64,000 nt of DNA from Microcaldota archaeon (GTDB lineage: Archaea; Micrarchaeota; Micrarchaeia; Micrarchaeales; CABMGC01), in assembly GCA_021818995.1 (NCBI GenBank), contig JAKASP010000001.1, forward strand, positions 93,381-157,380, given 5' to 3'. Made by a program: the position numbers and the translations under genes. Shown in pieces: positions 1 through 8,919 of this stretch; the first letter of the stretch is position 1; each line of letters begins with the position of its first letter. The notes beneath the pieces are model-generated. The model searched no databases, was not told the origin of the DNA, and saw only the letters and a program-made list of their open reading frames with translations.

Positions 1-81
1 CGCTGCGATTACAAGAACAGCCCCAATCCCGAGCATACTATCTGAACTCGACACTTTAATGCCCAGAAACTCCAATTCCAT
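1..81 (-). CDS. N-terminal fragment of an unknown, probably membrane protein running off the left window edge (MELEFLGIKVSSSDSMLGIGAVLVIAA...)
   Basis: Open frame on minus strand from ATG at 81 to window edge; hydrophobic stretch; too short to be certain. Confidence 0.35.
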   Translation of the reverse strand, partial: MELEFLGIKVSSSDSMLGIGAVLVIAA

Positions 82-183
82 GTTTCTCTACCGCAATTTA
101 AGTTTTAAAGCTATTCAGTTTGGCATAAAGCTTAGGCAAGCCATTCAATTCGACGCATTCCCACACTTTGTTCTTGAGTGCTC

Positions 184-406
184 AGGCTCGCTTGGGCGAG
201 CCTTCGCTATCTTGCAAGCGCATAGAAGCCCAATCACAGCGAGCACGCCTGCCCAATCGACGCCGAAGGCGTCTTGGGGGGCAGGCGTGCGAGCATTCAC
301 TCTCCATACTGATAGTATGGAGTTTCTCTGCTCGCCTGATTATCAAGTCAACTTCTCCACGCTCCGAGCCCTTCGGGCTCGGCCAGAGGAAAGCGTGGAG
401 CTTGAT
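184..406. repeat. Cluster of perfect hairpins (inverted repeats) immediately upstream of the recombinase gene
   Basis: 184-203 AGGCTCGC-ttgg-GCGAGCCT; 243-254/279-290 12-bp perfect GCACGCCTGCCC/GGGCAGGCGTGC with inner GACGCC-gaa-GGCGTC; 302-322 CTCCATACT-gat-AGTATGGAG; 355-363/392-400 CTCCACGCT/AGCGTGGAG enclosing 364-382 CCGAGCCC-ttc-GGGCTCGG, with outer 342-347/401-406 ATCAAG/CTTGAT. Confidence 0.9.
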
Positions 407-416
407 AGATGATGAT

Positions 417-1271
417 ATGGTGTTCGAAACGACGCAATCTCAAGAGGTGTCCATTATGATAAACGAGGACACCAAACTTGATGAGCTTGAGCACGTCAAA
501 AAAGAGTTGCAAGCCCTTCTACCTCTACTTAGCAAATGGAGAGTTGAAGAACTTCAACAGATAATCTCTCACCATTACACGACGAAGTGGAAACACAGAA
601 AGTTTAGGAAATATGGAAGCTTGAGCAAGGCATTCAGCCAAGAGGAACTCGACAAGTTTTTTGCAGTAATCAAAGAAGATCGCTTTAGATTGCTGTATTC
701 CTATCAAGCTTATTGTGGATTGCGAGTAGGCGAAGTTTGTCAGCTCAACGTCAAGGACTTCGATTTTAACATAAGAGAATTGAGAGTAAAGACAGAGAAG
801 GCGCACACACTCGACACTCTGCGAGTGCCCCAATTCCTGTTTGAGCAAACTTTAGAATATATCAGAGAGCACACAATAGAAATCGACAAGGCGCAAGGCT
901 ATTTGTTTTACGTCGATAAGAGGCACAGCCGAACCGACAAGCCATACATAGACTTGAACTACATAAGAAACACATTCCGCTATTACATCTCGCTCGCTGG
1001 CTTGAACGAGGTTTATGATGAGTCAGAGGAGAGCGTGCAGGGCAGGACAAAAAGAAGCCTGCACAGATTGACCACGCACAGCTTGAGGCACTATGCAATA
1101 ACGAAATTCAATCGGGCTGTCGGGGGCGACATTATGCTGACGAAGGCATTCGCTCGGCATAGAGAGATTTCTTCGACGCAAGTTTATGTGCATACATCAA
1201 GAGAGGAGTTATATTCGGCGATTGAACATGCGTTTGCTATAGACAAGCCAATTATGAAGGAGATGGTGTAA
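417..1271 (+). CDS. Tyrosine recombinase / integrase (XerC/D-like)
   Basis: Catalytic-type motifs GLRVGEV (Arg I), HSLRHYAITKF (HxxR), ARHREISSTQVYVH (His and Tyr); longer ORF start at 168 lies in hairpin array so ATG 417 preferred. Confidence 0.88.
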   Translation: MVFETTQSQEVSIMINEDTKLDELEHVKKELQALLPLLSKWRVEELQQIISHHYTTKWKHRKFRKYGSLSKAFSQEELDKFFAVIKEDRFRLLYSYQAYCGLRVGEVCQLNVKDFDFNIRELRVKTEKAHTLDTLRVPQFLFEQTLEYIREHTIEIDKAQGYLFYVDKRHSRTDKPYIDLNYIRNTFRYYISLAGLNEVYDESEESVQGRTKRSLHRLTTHSLRHYAITKFNRAVGGDIMLTKAFARHREISSTQVYVHTSREELYSAIEHAFAIDKPIMKEMV

Positions 1272-1312
1272 TCAGAGGAAGACATAAAAAATCTATTTCA
1301 GAAGATGAAGAT

Positions 1313-1729
1313 ATGAAAGCACAAAGAGGAGGAGGCGGAGGATTCATTTTACTTGTGATAATAGTATTAGTGGTGGCTTCCTTATCTCTTGCAAGTTTTC
1401 AAACAAAACAAGTTTTAACTATCTCTCTTGTTAAGAACAATACCTTTTACGCTGGAGGGAATTCATGGAACGTAGAAGTAAGCACTGAAAACGTTACATA
1501 TCTGCAATTTCTTAATTATTCTACAAAACCGCCCTCAATCAATGATGGAACTATTTCAGTATTAATTCAGATACAAAATTCTTCGATGCTTCTGTTCAAT
1601 AAGACCTATTATGTTAGCACATTGAGGGCTTACGAAATACACACATACCAGCCTGTGATTGCGGGTTCTTACCTTAACATCAGCATTCCCTCTTCTGCTT
1701 TCCAAAGGTCGATTCAAATTGGCAAATAA
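1313..1729 (+). CDS. Small secreted / membrane-anchored protein, unknown
   Basis: N-terminal Gly-rich then hydrophobic segment, N-glycosylation-type NxS/T-rich body. Confidence 0.55.
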   Translation: MKAQRGGGGGFILLVIIVLVVASLSLASFQTKQVLTISLVKNNTFYAGGNSWNVEVSTENVTYLQFLNYSTKPPSINDGTISVLIQIQNSSMLLFNKTYYVSTLRAYEIHTYQPVIAGSYLNISIPSSAFQRSIQIGK

Positions 1730-1781
1730 TCGAGAATTATATTTAGAAAAAAGATTTCGTTATTGGGAGATTTTGGTGATA

Positions 1782-2072
1782 ATGCACTCTTTTGTAGGCA
1801 CCGTTCTAATAGAGATAACGAATGTTAGCAGCCAGCTTGTTCTGCCATATGTGCTTTTAGTGGCAATGTTCTTTCTGAATTTGCTATTTCTTGGATTTGC
1901 CTATGATTGGAAATACAATACGTTTAGGAAAGCTCCGTATCCTTCTTTAGAAATTATGTTTGGTGTTTCAATATCGACAATTTACGGTTTTATTTTCCTC
2001 AAATTCGGACTTCTGGGCATAATTGGGCTTATCCCCGCAGGGATGTTTCTGCTTGGGGTTGCTGGGATTTGA
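1782..2072 (+). CDS. Small multi-pass membrane protein, unknown; 3' end overlaps tRNA-Trp
   Basis: Hydrophobic ORF (track start 1659; ATG 1782 more likely); stop codon lies within the T-arm of the tRNA. Confidence 0.45.
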   Translation: MHSFVGTVLIEITNVSSQLVLPYVLLVAMFFLNLLFLGFAYDWKYNTFRKAPYPSLEIMFGVSISTIYGFIFLKFGLLGIIGLIPAGMFLLGVAGI

Positions 2073-2191
2073 ACCCAGACATGCAGGTTACGCCCATCAC
2101 TTGGATCAACGCTCCAAATCTAAGTCATCGCCGAAGCTCTAAATTTTCAACATCTGGAGCCTGCCGCGCTGCCAGGTTACGCCACAACCCC
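2054..2191 (-). tRNA. tRNA-Trp (anticodon CCA) with ~65-nt intron at 37/38 (intron complement 2089-2153)
   Basis: Acceptor GGGGTTG/CAACCCC, T-arm CTGGG-TTCAAAT-CCCAG, anticodon stem GCAGG/CCTGC, loop CTCCAGA after removing intron; mature length 73 nt. Confidence 0.88.
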
Positions 2192-2248
2192 TTGCACGTA
2201 GAGCATAAGATATTAATCTTAAAATACCGAGCAGTAGAGCTGGTCCTG

Positions 2249-2854
2249 ATGATAAAGTGCATAATATTCGACCTAGGCGGAGTTGTCGTGGACTACTCTG
2301 ACAAGCGCGACTACGCTCCATACCTCTCGCGCCTGAGCGGGGTCGCGATGCGCGAGGTTGTGAAGATCTTCGACAGCAATGAGCTGAACCTGCTTGAGAC
2401 AGGGAAGATGAGCCAGTCGCGGTTTACCGGCTTCATCGCTAAGCGGCTTTCCATACCGAAGAGCAAGGTCATGTTCGTGCAGAAGAGGAGGAGCAGGGCG
2501 CGGCTCGACATGGGCGTGGTGGACATAGCAAGAAGGGCATCGCGCCACTATGCCGTCGCATATCTCACAAACGAGTCCAAGGGCAGGTATGCGGACGTGC
2601 GAAGGATGCTCAGGTCTCTGGACAAGACCTTCAGGCACAGGTTCGCATCGTGCTATCTCGGCCTTTCGAAGCCCGGAGCCGCGGTATATGTGCACGTGCT
2701 TTCGACGATGGGGCTCAGAGCAGGGGAGGCGCTCTTCATAGACAACTCAGCGGACAATGTTGCCGGGGCCAGGAGGGTAGGCATAAAGTCTATATTGTTT
2801 ACAAACGCTAAGGATTTGGAGAAGGAGCTGAAGAGGATGGGAATAAGGTTGTGA
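2249..2854 (+). CDS. HAD-superfamily hydrolase
   Basis: IIFDLGGVVVDYS motif I, YLTNES motif II, SKPGAAVY, FIDNSADNVAGA motif IV; ATG at 2249. Confidence 0.8.
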   Translation: MIKCIIFDLGGVVVDYSDKRDYAPYLSRLSGVAMREVVKIFDSNELNLLETGKMSQSRFTGFIAKRLSIPKSKVMFVQKRRSRARLDMGVVDIARRASRHYAVAYLTNESKGRYADVRRMLRSLDKTFRHRFASCYLGLSKPGAAVYVHVLSTMGLRAGEALFIDNSADNVAGARRVGIKSILFTNAKDLEKELKRMGIRL

Positions 2855-2855
2855 G

Positions 2856-4316
2856 ATGGCGAAGGAAGAGGTTGAGAAGAAGGGAATAACGGTCAAGAAG
2901 GCCGAGAACTTCTCCGAGTGGTACACCCAGGTCATAGAGAAGACCGAGTTCGTGGGCTACACCTCTGTTTCCGGAGGGCTTGCGTTCAGGCCGGACGGCT
3001 ATTTTGTCTGGGAGACGGTGCAGCGCGCGATTGATTCAGAGTTCAAAAGGATTGGAATAAGCAACGTCTACTTCCCGATGCTCATCCCGGAGCACCTGCT
3101 GGAAAAGGAGAAGGAGCACGTGGCGGGGTTCGCTCCCGAGGTCGCTTGGGTCACGCACGCGGGCAAATCAAAGCTCGAGGAGCGGCTAGCGGTGAGACCC
3201 ACTTCAGAGACGATAATGTACGAGAGCTTCGCCAAGTGGGTAAGGTCGTGGAGGGACCTGCCACTGCGCACCAACCAGTGGAACTCTGTCATTAGATGGG
3301 AGTTCAAGCACCCGACGCCTCTGCTGCGAAGCAGGGAGTTCCTGTGGAACGAAGGGCACACAGTATTTGCGTCGCGCAAGGAAGCAGATGCGGAACGCGA
3401 TCAGATACTCGGCATATACGAGAAGGCGCTGAAGGACTATATGGCACTGCCGGGAATACCGGGCATGAAGACCGATTCCGAAAAGTTTGCGGGAGCCGAG
3501 GCGAGCTACAGCATAGAGCACCTGGTCCCTGACGGCTGGGCGATACAGGGGCCTGACTTCCACAGCGACGGGCAGAAATTCGCAAAAGCGTTCGGCATAG
3601 AGTTCATAAACAAGGAAGGAAAGAAGGAGTTCGCGTACCAGAACACATTCGCGTTCACCACAAGAGAGCTGGGAACGATGATCATGATTCACGGAGACGA
3701 CAAGGGCCTGATACTTCCGCCTCCCGTTGCGAGGATACAGGCGGTGATAGTGCCGATCTACACGGATGCAAACAAGGAAAGCGTGATCAAGACGGCGCGG
3801 GAGCTGGCGAAGAAGCTGCAAGGTTCGGTCAGGGCGTACGTTGATGACAACGATGCCTACTCTCCGGGCTGGAAGTTCAACAACTGGGAACTGCTCGGAG
3901 TTCCGCTCAGGCTGGAGATAGGCGAAAGGGACATCAAGGCCGACAAGGTCGTCGCGGTGAGGAGAGACACATCTGAGAAACGCGACGTTAAAATGAAGGA
4001 GATCGAGAAGGAGGTCGCCTCCCTGCTTGGCGAGATACACGAGAATCTCTACAGGCGCGCTAAGAAGTTCATGGACGAGAACACGCACGAGGTCAATACG
4101 TACGCCGAGCTGAAGAAGGTGGTCGAAGGCAAGCACGGGGGTATCGCGCAGGGCGGATGGTGCGGCGACGCCGAATGCGAGGCCAAGGCGAAGGAAGAGA
4201 TAGGAGCGAAGATAACGAACATGCCCTTCGACGCGCAGCACAAGGCAAAGGGAAGGAAGTGCGTAGTGTGCGGCAATGCCGCGAAGTTCATGGCGAATTT
4301 CGCAAGATCTTATTGA
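2856..4316 (+). CDS. proS: Prolyl-tRNA synthetase, archaeal/eukaryal type
   Basis: RPTSETIMYESFAKWVRSWRDLPLRTNQWNSVIRWEFKHPTPLLRSREFLWNEGHTVF; C-terminal Zn-like Cys cluster WCGDAECE...CVVCG. Confidence 0.95.
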   Translation: MAKEEVEKKGITVKKAENFSEWYTQVIEKTEFVGYTSVSGGLAFRPDGYFVWETVQRAIDSEFKRIGISNVYFPMLIPEHLLEKEKEHVAGFAPEVAWVTHAGKSKLEERLAVRPTSETIMYESFAKWVRSWRDLPLRTNQWNSVIRWEFKHPTPLLRSREFLWNEGHTVFASRKEADAERDQILGIYEKALKDYMALPGIPGMKTDSEKFAGAEASYSIEHLVPDGWAIQGPDFHSDGQKFAKAFGIEFINKEGKKEFAYQNTFAFTTRELGTMIMIHGDDKGLILPPPVARIQAVIVPIYTDANKESVIKTARELAKKLQGSVRAYVDDNDAYSPGWKFNNWELLGVPLRLEIGERDIKADKVVAVRRDTSEKRDVKMKEIEKEVASLLGEIHENLYRRAKKFMDENTHEVNTYAELKKVVEGKHGGIAQGGWCGDAECEAKAKEEIGAKITNMPFDAQHKAKGRKCVVCGNAAKFMANFARSY

Positions 4317-4386
4317 AGCATCAGACACGAAGTTTATTCATCACAGATCAGAAATACCTCGTGTCATCACGATACTATTCCTCACT

Positions 4387-5262
4387 TCAGATATTTAACG
4401 TTAGCAGGTAGGCGAAGAAGACGAGCATGAGGGCAAGCGCCAGCTTCTTTACTATGCCCTTCTCGTTGAAGAGCGAGCCTGCGAAGACGACTGTTATGAC
4501 CACGTAGAAAGTGTTCCTGAGCGGCTGCGCTAGGCTTACCGGAGCCACGGTCAAAGCCACGAAGTACGTGGCCCTGTAGCCGAGCGTTAGTATCGCCTGG
4601 GCAACGAGAGGCAGCTTGTACATCTTCAAGCTGCTCACTATCTCCTTCACGCCGCCGTACCTCACGGTTATGAGTATGGTGTAGCTCGCGGACATGAAGA
4701 TGCCCGTGAGTATAAGGAAGGTGTACGGGTTCATGCTGATGAGCAGGTACCTGCTGATTATCGTGCCGACGGCCGAAAGTACGGAATAGAAGACTATCAT
4801 GTACCTGTACTTGTTGCTGTCGAATCCTGGCGCCGCGGACTTCTTCACCCTGAAGACGAGCATGTACGTTGCTAGTATCATCGCAGCTATCACTATGTAC
4901 TGGAACGGGCTGAGCACCTCGCCGAGGAATGGGAATGCGAGGAGGACCACGAAGAGCGTGGGCAGGCTGCTGAAGGCAGGAGACGCTATCGATATCTCGC
5001 CGTGCTTGAACACCCTTGCCGAGAGAAGGAAGACGTAGGCGTTGAGCGCGCCGAGAGCTATGAGAATTGCGAGCTGCTGCGCGCTCACGTCAAAGTTTGC
5101 CCAGGGCAGGAAGACGAGCGAGAAGAGGGTGACGAGAGGTGCGAGCGCGGAGCTGAAAGCCGTCGCGTGCTCTATCTTGAGGGAGAACTTCTCGACTATC
5201 GTAGCTACTCCCATCAGTACAGAGGAGAGCAGGACGAGAAGGTACCAGTAGATCGTGTGCAC
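4387..5262 (-). CDS. EamA/DMT-family transporter
   Basis: About 10 hydrophobic segments with drug/metabolite transporter pattern. Confidence 0.7.
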   Translation of the reverse strand: MHTIYWYLLVLLSSVLMGVATIVEKFSLKIEHATAFSSALAPLVTLFSLVFLPWANFDVSAQQLAILIALGALNAYVFLLSARVFKHGEISIASPAFSSLPTLFVVLLAFPFLGEVLSPFQYIVIAAMILATYMLVFRVKKSAAPGFDSNKYRYMIVFYSVLSAVGTIISRYLLISMNPYTFLILTGIFMSASYTILITVRYGGVKEIVSSLKMYKLPLVAQAILTLGYRATYFVALTVAPVSLAQPLRNTFYVVITVVFAGSLFNEKGIVKKLALALMLVFFAYLLTLNI

Positions 5263-5274
5263 ACCGTGCAGCGG

Positions 5275-6042
5275 TCAGCGCTGCATGCTGAATACAACGT
5301 ATATGTTTTTAGTTACCGTTGCCGTGCCCGCGAAGAAGGTCTGGTTGCTCGCGGCGTTGGCCGCGGAGAAGACGCCGTACGGATAGTAGATGTAGCCGTT
5401 CTGAACCGTTATGTTCTGCACGTGCAGAATAGCTCCGCTAGAGAGCGCGGTCGCCTGGCTTGTAGCGTTCTGGATGGCGAGCGTGAGCGCCTGCTGGCTT
5501 AGGCTGGTCTGCTGCTGCGCGGACAGCTTTGCTGACGCGTCGCTTATGCTGACTCCGCCTATCCTGCTGATCCCGGAGATTGCTGCGCTGGCGCTCGACG
5601 CCTGCGGCAGTGTTATGAGCAATGATTCGATCGCCGAATAGAACCTGCGTTGCGAGGGACAGATTGTGGTTGTGCTCGGGTATATGGGATAGTAGATTGG
5701 AGTGCAGTTGCTAGCAGGATAGACATTGTAAGACTGGGTCTGTATAGCGCTCGCGTTACCGTTGAGGAACGGCAGCAAGGTGGTGTTTAGCGCCGCGGCT
5801 ATGGCGCTTAGGTTCGAGACTGCGCTTGCGGCGTTAGCGCCTGTTGCGTTAAGAACAACATAGATCTGGGCCTCGCTTGGTACAGCGCTTACCGAACCGC
5901 TTGCTGATACGCTTATCAGCGAAAGGTGCTGCGGCGCTCCCTGCAGTATCGCATAGCCGACGAAAGCGAGTGCGAGCGATATGAGTATCGGGAAGATTAG
6001 GAATCGCGCGCTTGGGCCCACGTCAACTTCTGTCCTTGCCAT
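5275..6042 (-). CDS. SIMPL (DUF541)-domain secreted/membrane protein
   Basis: SVSASGSVSAVPSEAQIYVVLNATG N-terminal SIMPL-like motif after one TM segment. Confidence 0.65.
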   Translation of the reverse strand: MARTEVDVGPSARFLIFPILISLALAFVGYAILQGAPQHLSLISVSASGSVSAVPSEAQIYVVLNATGANAASAVSNLSAIAAALNTTLLPFLNGNASAIQTQSYNVYPASNCTPIYYPIYPSTTTICPSQRRFYSAIESLLITLPQASSASAAISGISRIGGVSISDASAKLSAQQQTSLSQQALTLAIQNATSQATALSSGAILHVQNITVQNGYIYYPYGVFSAANAASNQTFFAGTATVTKNIYVVFSMQR

Positions 6043-6080
6043 TCTATCATGTGCTATACGCAGCCAACATTTTAAAGAGC

Positions 6081-6153
6081 TAGCCCCGATCGGATTCGAA
6101 CCGGTGTTCGCGGGTCCAAAGCCCGCTGTCCTTGGCCACTAGACGACGGGGCT
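6081..6153 (-). tRNA. tRNA-Gln (TTG)
   Basis: AGCCCCG/CGGGGCT acceptor, anticodon arm GCGGG-CTTTGGA-CCCGC, T-loop GTTCGAATC. Confidence 0.93.
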
Positions 6154-6207
6154 GCACGTGGTATAATGGCTCTTTTATTATTAACGTTTTGTTGCCAAAT
6201 GTAAACG

Positions 6208-6939
6208 ATGACCGTCAAGCTGTACTGGAAGGACGCGTACCTGAAGGAGTTCGACTCTGTAGTGGAACGCGTTGACGGCAATAGGGTGGTGCTGAAGGAG
6301 ACCGCTTTCTACCCTACCGGCGGCGGGGTGCTGAACGACACCGGCACGCTGACTGTGAACGGGATCGGCTGCAGGGTCGCTGACGTGAGCAAGGAAGACG
6401 ACGTCATATTCCACCATGTCGAAGGCATACCTCAGATCAAAGCAGGAGATTCGGTGCACGGAGCCATAGATTGGGAGAGGAGGTATTCGCTGATGCGATA
6501 CCACACGGCCGTTCACCTGATGGACGGCATAGTGGAGAAGAGGTACCAGAACGGTGGCATAACCGGCGGCACCATCTTTCCGGACAGGGCGAGGATGGAC
6601 TTCGCGATGGAGAACCTGAACAGGGAGCTGGCGCAGAAGATAGTAGACGAGACGAACTCTGCGGCAAGCGAGGGGCACAAGGTGTCATCGAAGATAATAA
6701 GCCGCGACGAAGCTCTCTCCATGCCGAACCTTGCCAGGACAGAGCCGGGCAGGCAGCTGATAATGAGCATGCCCGAGGTGAGAATCGTCGAGATAGAGGG
6801 CGTAGACGTGCAGTCCGACGGCGGCCTGCATGTCGCGAACACGAATGAGATAGGCAGACTTGCGCTCTCCAAGTTCGAGAACAAGGGGAAACACAGCAAA
6901 AGGATCGAGATTACGCTTGGTGGATCGAATGAGAATTGA
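6208..6939 (+). CDS. Alanyl-tRNA editing protein (AlaX-type)
   Basis: FYPTGGGVLNDTGTL, RYHTAVHLMDG (HxxxH), SDGGLHVANT motifs of AlaRS editing domain. Confidence 0.9.
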   Translation: MTVKLYWKDAYLKEFDSVVERVDGNRVVLKETAFYPTGGGVLNDTGTLTVNGIGCRVADVSKEDDVIFHHVEGIPQIKAGDSVHGAIDWERRYSLMRYHTAVHLMDGIVEKRYQNGGITGGTIFPDRARMDFAMENLNRELAQKIVDETNSAASEGHKVSSKIISRDEALSMPNLARTEPGRQLIMSMPEVRIVEIEGVDVQSDGGLHVANTNEIGRLALSKFENKGKHSKRIEITLGGSNEN

Positions 6940-7195
6940 GAAAAAGGTTTGGCCGGAGTACTTCCAGAAGGTGTCCTCGGGAGAGAAGAATTTTGAGTTC
7001 AGGCTCGCGGATTTTGAGTGCAGTTCGGGTGACGTGCTGGTCCTGAAGGAGTACGACCCGAAAACGAAGAGTTACACCGGGAGGAGCGTGGAGAGGAAGG
7101 TAACCTACGTGACCAAAATTGATGCGGAGAAGTTCTATGCGAAGGATGCGATAGCGAAGTACGGTTTGCAGATAATTTCTTTCAGACCGGACTAG
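6929..7195 (+). CDS. ASCH/DUF3850-like domain protein
   Basis: KVWPEYFQKVSSGEKNFEFRLADFE...GDVLVLKEYDPKTKSYTGR. Confidence 0.65.
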   Translation: MRIEKKVWPEYFQKVSSGEKNFEFRLADFECSSGDVLVLKEYDPKTKSYTGRSVERKVTYVTKIDAEKFYAKDAIAKYGLQIISFRPD

Positions 7196-7602
7196 AGTTC
7201 TTTCGTTGCAGTGTCCACGGGCTTGTGCTCGAATTCGAACGCGGCCTTCTTCAGCGCCCTAAGCGAGAGCGTCGCGCAGTGCATCCTCACGGGTCCCGGA
7301 TCTATGTTGATTATCTTCAGCAGGTCCTTGTAGCTCATCTTCTCAAGCTGCGCTAGCGTCTTCCCCTTCAGCTCGTCTGTCAGCATGCTCGCGCTGCCCA
7401 TCGAGATCACGCACCCGCTCCCTTCGAAGCTCACGTCCTCTATCGTGCCGCCGTTGAGCTTCAGGTACACGGTTATGACGTCGCCGCACGAGACGTTCTC
7501 CTCGCCCATGCTGATGCTCGCGTCATCCATCGCGTGCTTGTTGCTAGGGTGCTCGTAATGGTATATGAGCTGCTCCGCGTACATGTCCAAGGACATTTTC
7601 AT
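7192..7602 (-). CDS. NifU/IscU/SufU-like Fe-S cluster scaffold protein
   Basis: Three conserved Cys contexts: SCGDVITVYLK, GSGCVISMGSASM, RMHCATLSLRALKKA; ORF track start at 7989 is an antisense-driven over-extension. Confidence 0.88.
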   Translation of the reverse strand: MKMSLDMYAEQLIYHYEHPSNKHAMDDASISMGEENVSCGDVITVYLKLNGGTIEDVSFEGSGCVISMGSASMLTDELKGKTLAQLEKMSYKDLLKIINIDPGPVRMHCATLSLRALKKAAFEFEHKPVDTATKEL

Positions 7603-8453
7603 CCACCTATTCCCGTGACTATGCTTATGAGCCCGCTCGCTATTGCGATTACTCCAAGCGCCGCAGTGAGATAAACGATTTTCGACCTGCCCGCGACCTT
7701 GATCAGGAAGTCTATCAGGAAGAGGCTGACCACTATCGACACGATTATCGCGACGCCAAGGCCTGCGATGCCGATGCTCGCTATCGCGGTTGAGACGTTG
7801 ACGTTTGTGGCCACGAGCGTGAGCCCGAATGCTGCGACGGATGCGAAGATGCCGGTTATGAACGAGAGCCTGAAGGCCTCGTCCGCTTCTACGTTCATGA
7901 TTAGCATAGTGCTTGTCGTTATCCCGGACCTGCTGACCCCTGGCAGCGCGGCTATGCCCTGCGCTATCCCGATCAGCACGTAGTCCCATATCCCAAGGTT
8001 TGCAAGCTTCTTCGTGTTAGCCATCTTCGCCTGCCTTCTCGAATATCTTATGAGGAGAGCATCGCCTATCAGTATCACGCCTATGACAAGCATCGGTATG
8101 CCTATCGAGAAGCCGGTTATAGAGTCGGCAAAGAGGTAGAGGGGCGCGCCGATTATTCCAGTCATTACTATAGTAACTACAACAAACGCGAGCAGCCTCC
8201 TGGCGTGCGCATCCCTAGATCCGAGCAGCACGTTCACCAAGGCAGCGAGCTCCCTCCTGAAGTAGATGACCGCTGCTATGACCGTGCCTATCTCCATGAA
8301 GAGGCCGAACGTGTACGCCTGCTGGAAGCTGAGGCCTAGGAGATAGTTCGAGGCCACGAGCACCTGGGTCTTGCTGCTTATCGGCAGCCACTCGCTTATT
8401 CCCTGCACTATGCCTATGATTGCGCCTATCAGCAGCTGGTAGAGTGAGGTCAT
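7599..8453 (-). CDS. uppP: Undecaprenyl-diphosphatase-like (UppP/BacA family)
   Basis: GIVQGISEWLPISSKTQ and PGVSRSGITTSTML motifs. Confidence 0.9.
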   Translation of the reverse strand: MTSLYQLLIGAIIGIVQGISEWLPISSKTQVLVASNYLLGLSFQQAYTFGLFMEIGTVIAAVIYFRRELAALVNVLLGSRDAHARRLLAFVVVTIVMTGIIGAPLYLFADSITGFSIGIPMLVIGVILIGDALLIRYSRRQAKMANTKKLANLGIWDYVLIGIAQGIAALPGVSRSGITTSTMLIMNVEADEAFRLSFITGIFASVAAFGLTLVATNVNVSTAIASIGIAGLGVAIIVSIVVSLFLIDFLIKVAGRSKIVYLTAALGVIAIASGLISIVTGIGG

Positions 8454-8511
8454 TGAAACATACCACTCTGGTTGTTATACTTATAAAATAGGGCACGCTT
8501 TTATAATACGC

Positions 8512-8880
8512 ATGCAGTCGATAATTGTTGACACGAGCGCGATAGTCTTCGCGGCCGAGAACGGCGTGGACATCTTCGCTACGATAGAGCAGAGGCTGCC
8601 GGGCTGCACCATGGTCGTGTCCACAGGCATAATAGAGGAGCTTGAGAGGATCTCGGGCTCTGCGCTTGCGAGCAAGAAGGCTGCGCGGCTCGCCCTCGAG
8701 ATGATGGATGCGCACAAGATAAAGGTGCTGAAGGGCGGGAACGAGGTAGACGCGTGGATAGTGAAGGAGAGCTCTGCTAGGAAGTGGAGCGTCTGCACCA
8801 ACGACATAGGCCTGAAGAAGGAGCTCAAGAAGAGGAAAGTCGAGGTTCTGAGCGCCTCAAGCAATGGGATTTTAAGATAG
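8512..8880 (+). CDS. PIN-domain protein (Fcf1/VapC9-like)
   Basis: IIVDTSAIVFAAENG, EELERI, VDAWIV, VCTNDIGLKKELK acidic PIN motifs. Confidence 0.75.
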   Translation: MQSIIVDTSAIVFAAENGVDIFATIEQRLPGCTMVVSTGIIEELERISGSALASKKAARLALEMMDAHKIKVLKGGNEVDAWIVKESSARKWSVCTNDIGLKKELKKRKVEVLSASSNGILR

Positions 8881-8919
8881 TACCTACCAATATCTCATGT
8901 TCAATCCTCAGGTGAGAGT

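Noticed and set aside
59-412. 117-aa ORF over the hairpin array
   Set aside because: Runs through the perfect inverted repeats; no protein features; structure explains sequence better.
2089-2153. Box C/D guide RNA inside tRNA-Trp intron
   Set aside because: C-like motifs present but no convincing D/D' CTGA boxes; not claimed as ncRNA.
3204-4328. 374-aa minus-strand ORF antisense to proS
   Set aside because: Exact antisense shadow of a certain gene; composition of GC-rich third positions opens the opposite frame; no family features.
7192-7989. 265-aa version of the IscU-like ORF
   Set aside because: N-terminal ~130 aa are antisense-like Arg/His-rich sequence overlapping uppP; true start is near 7602.
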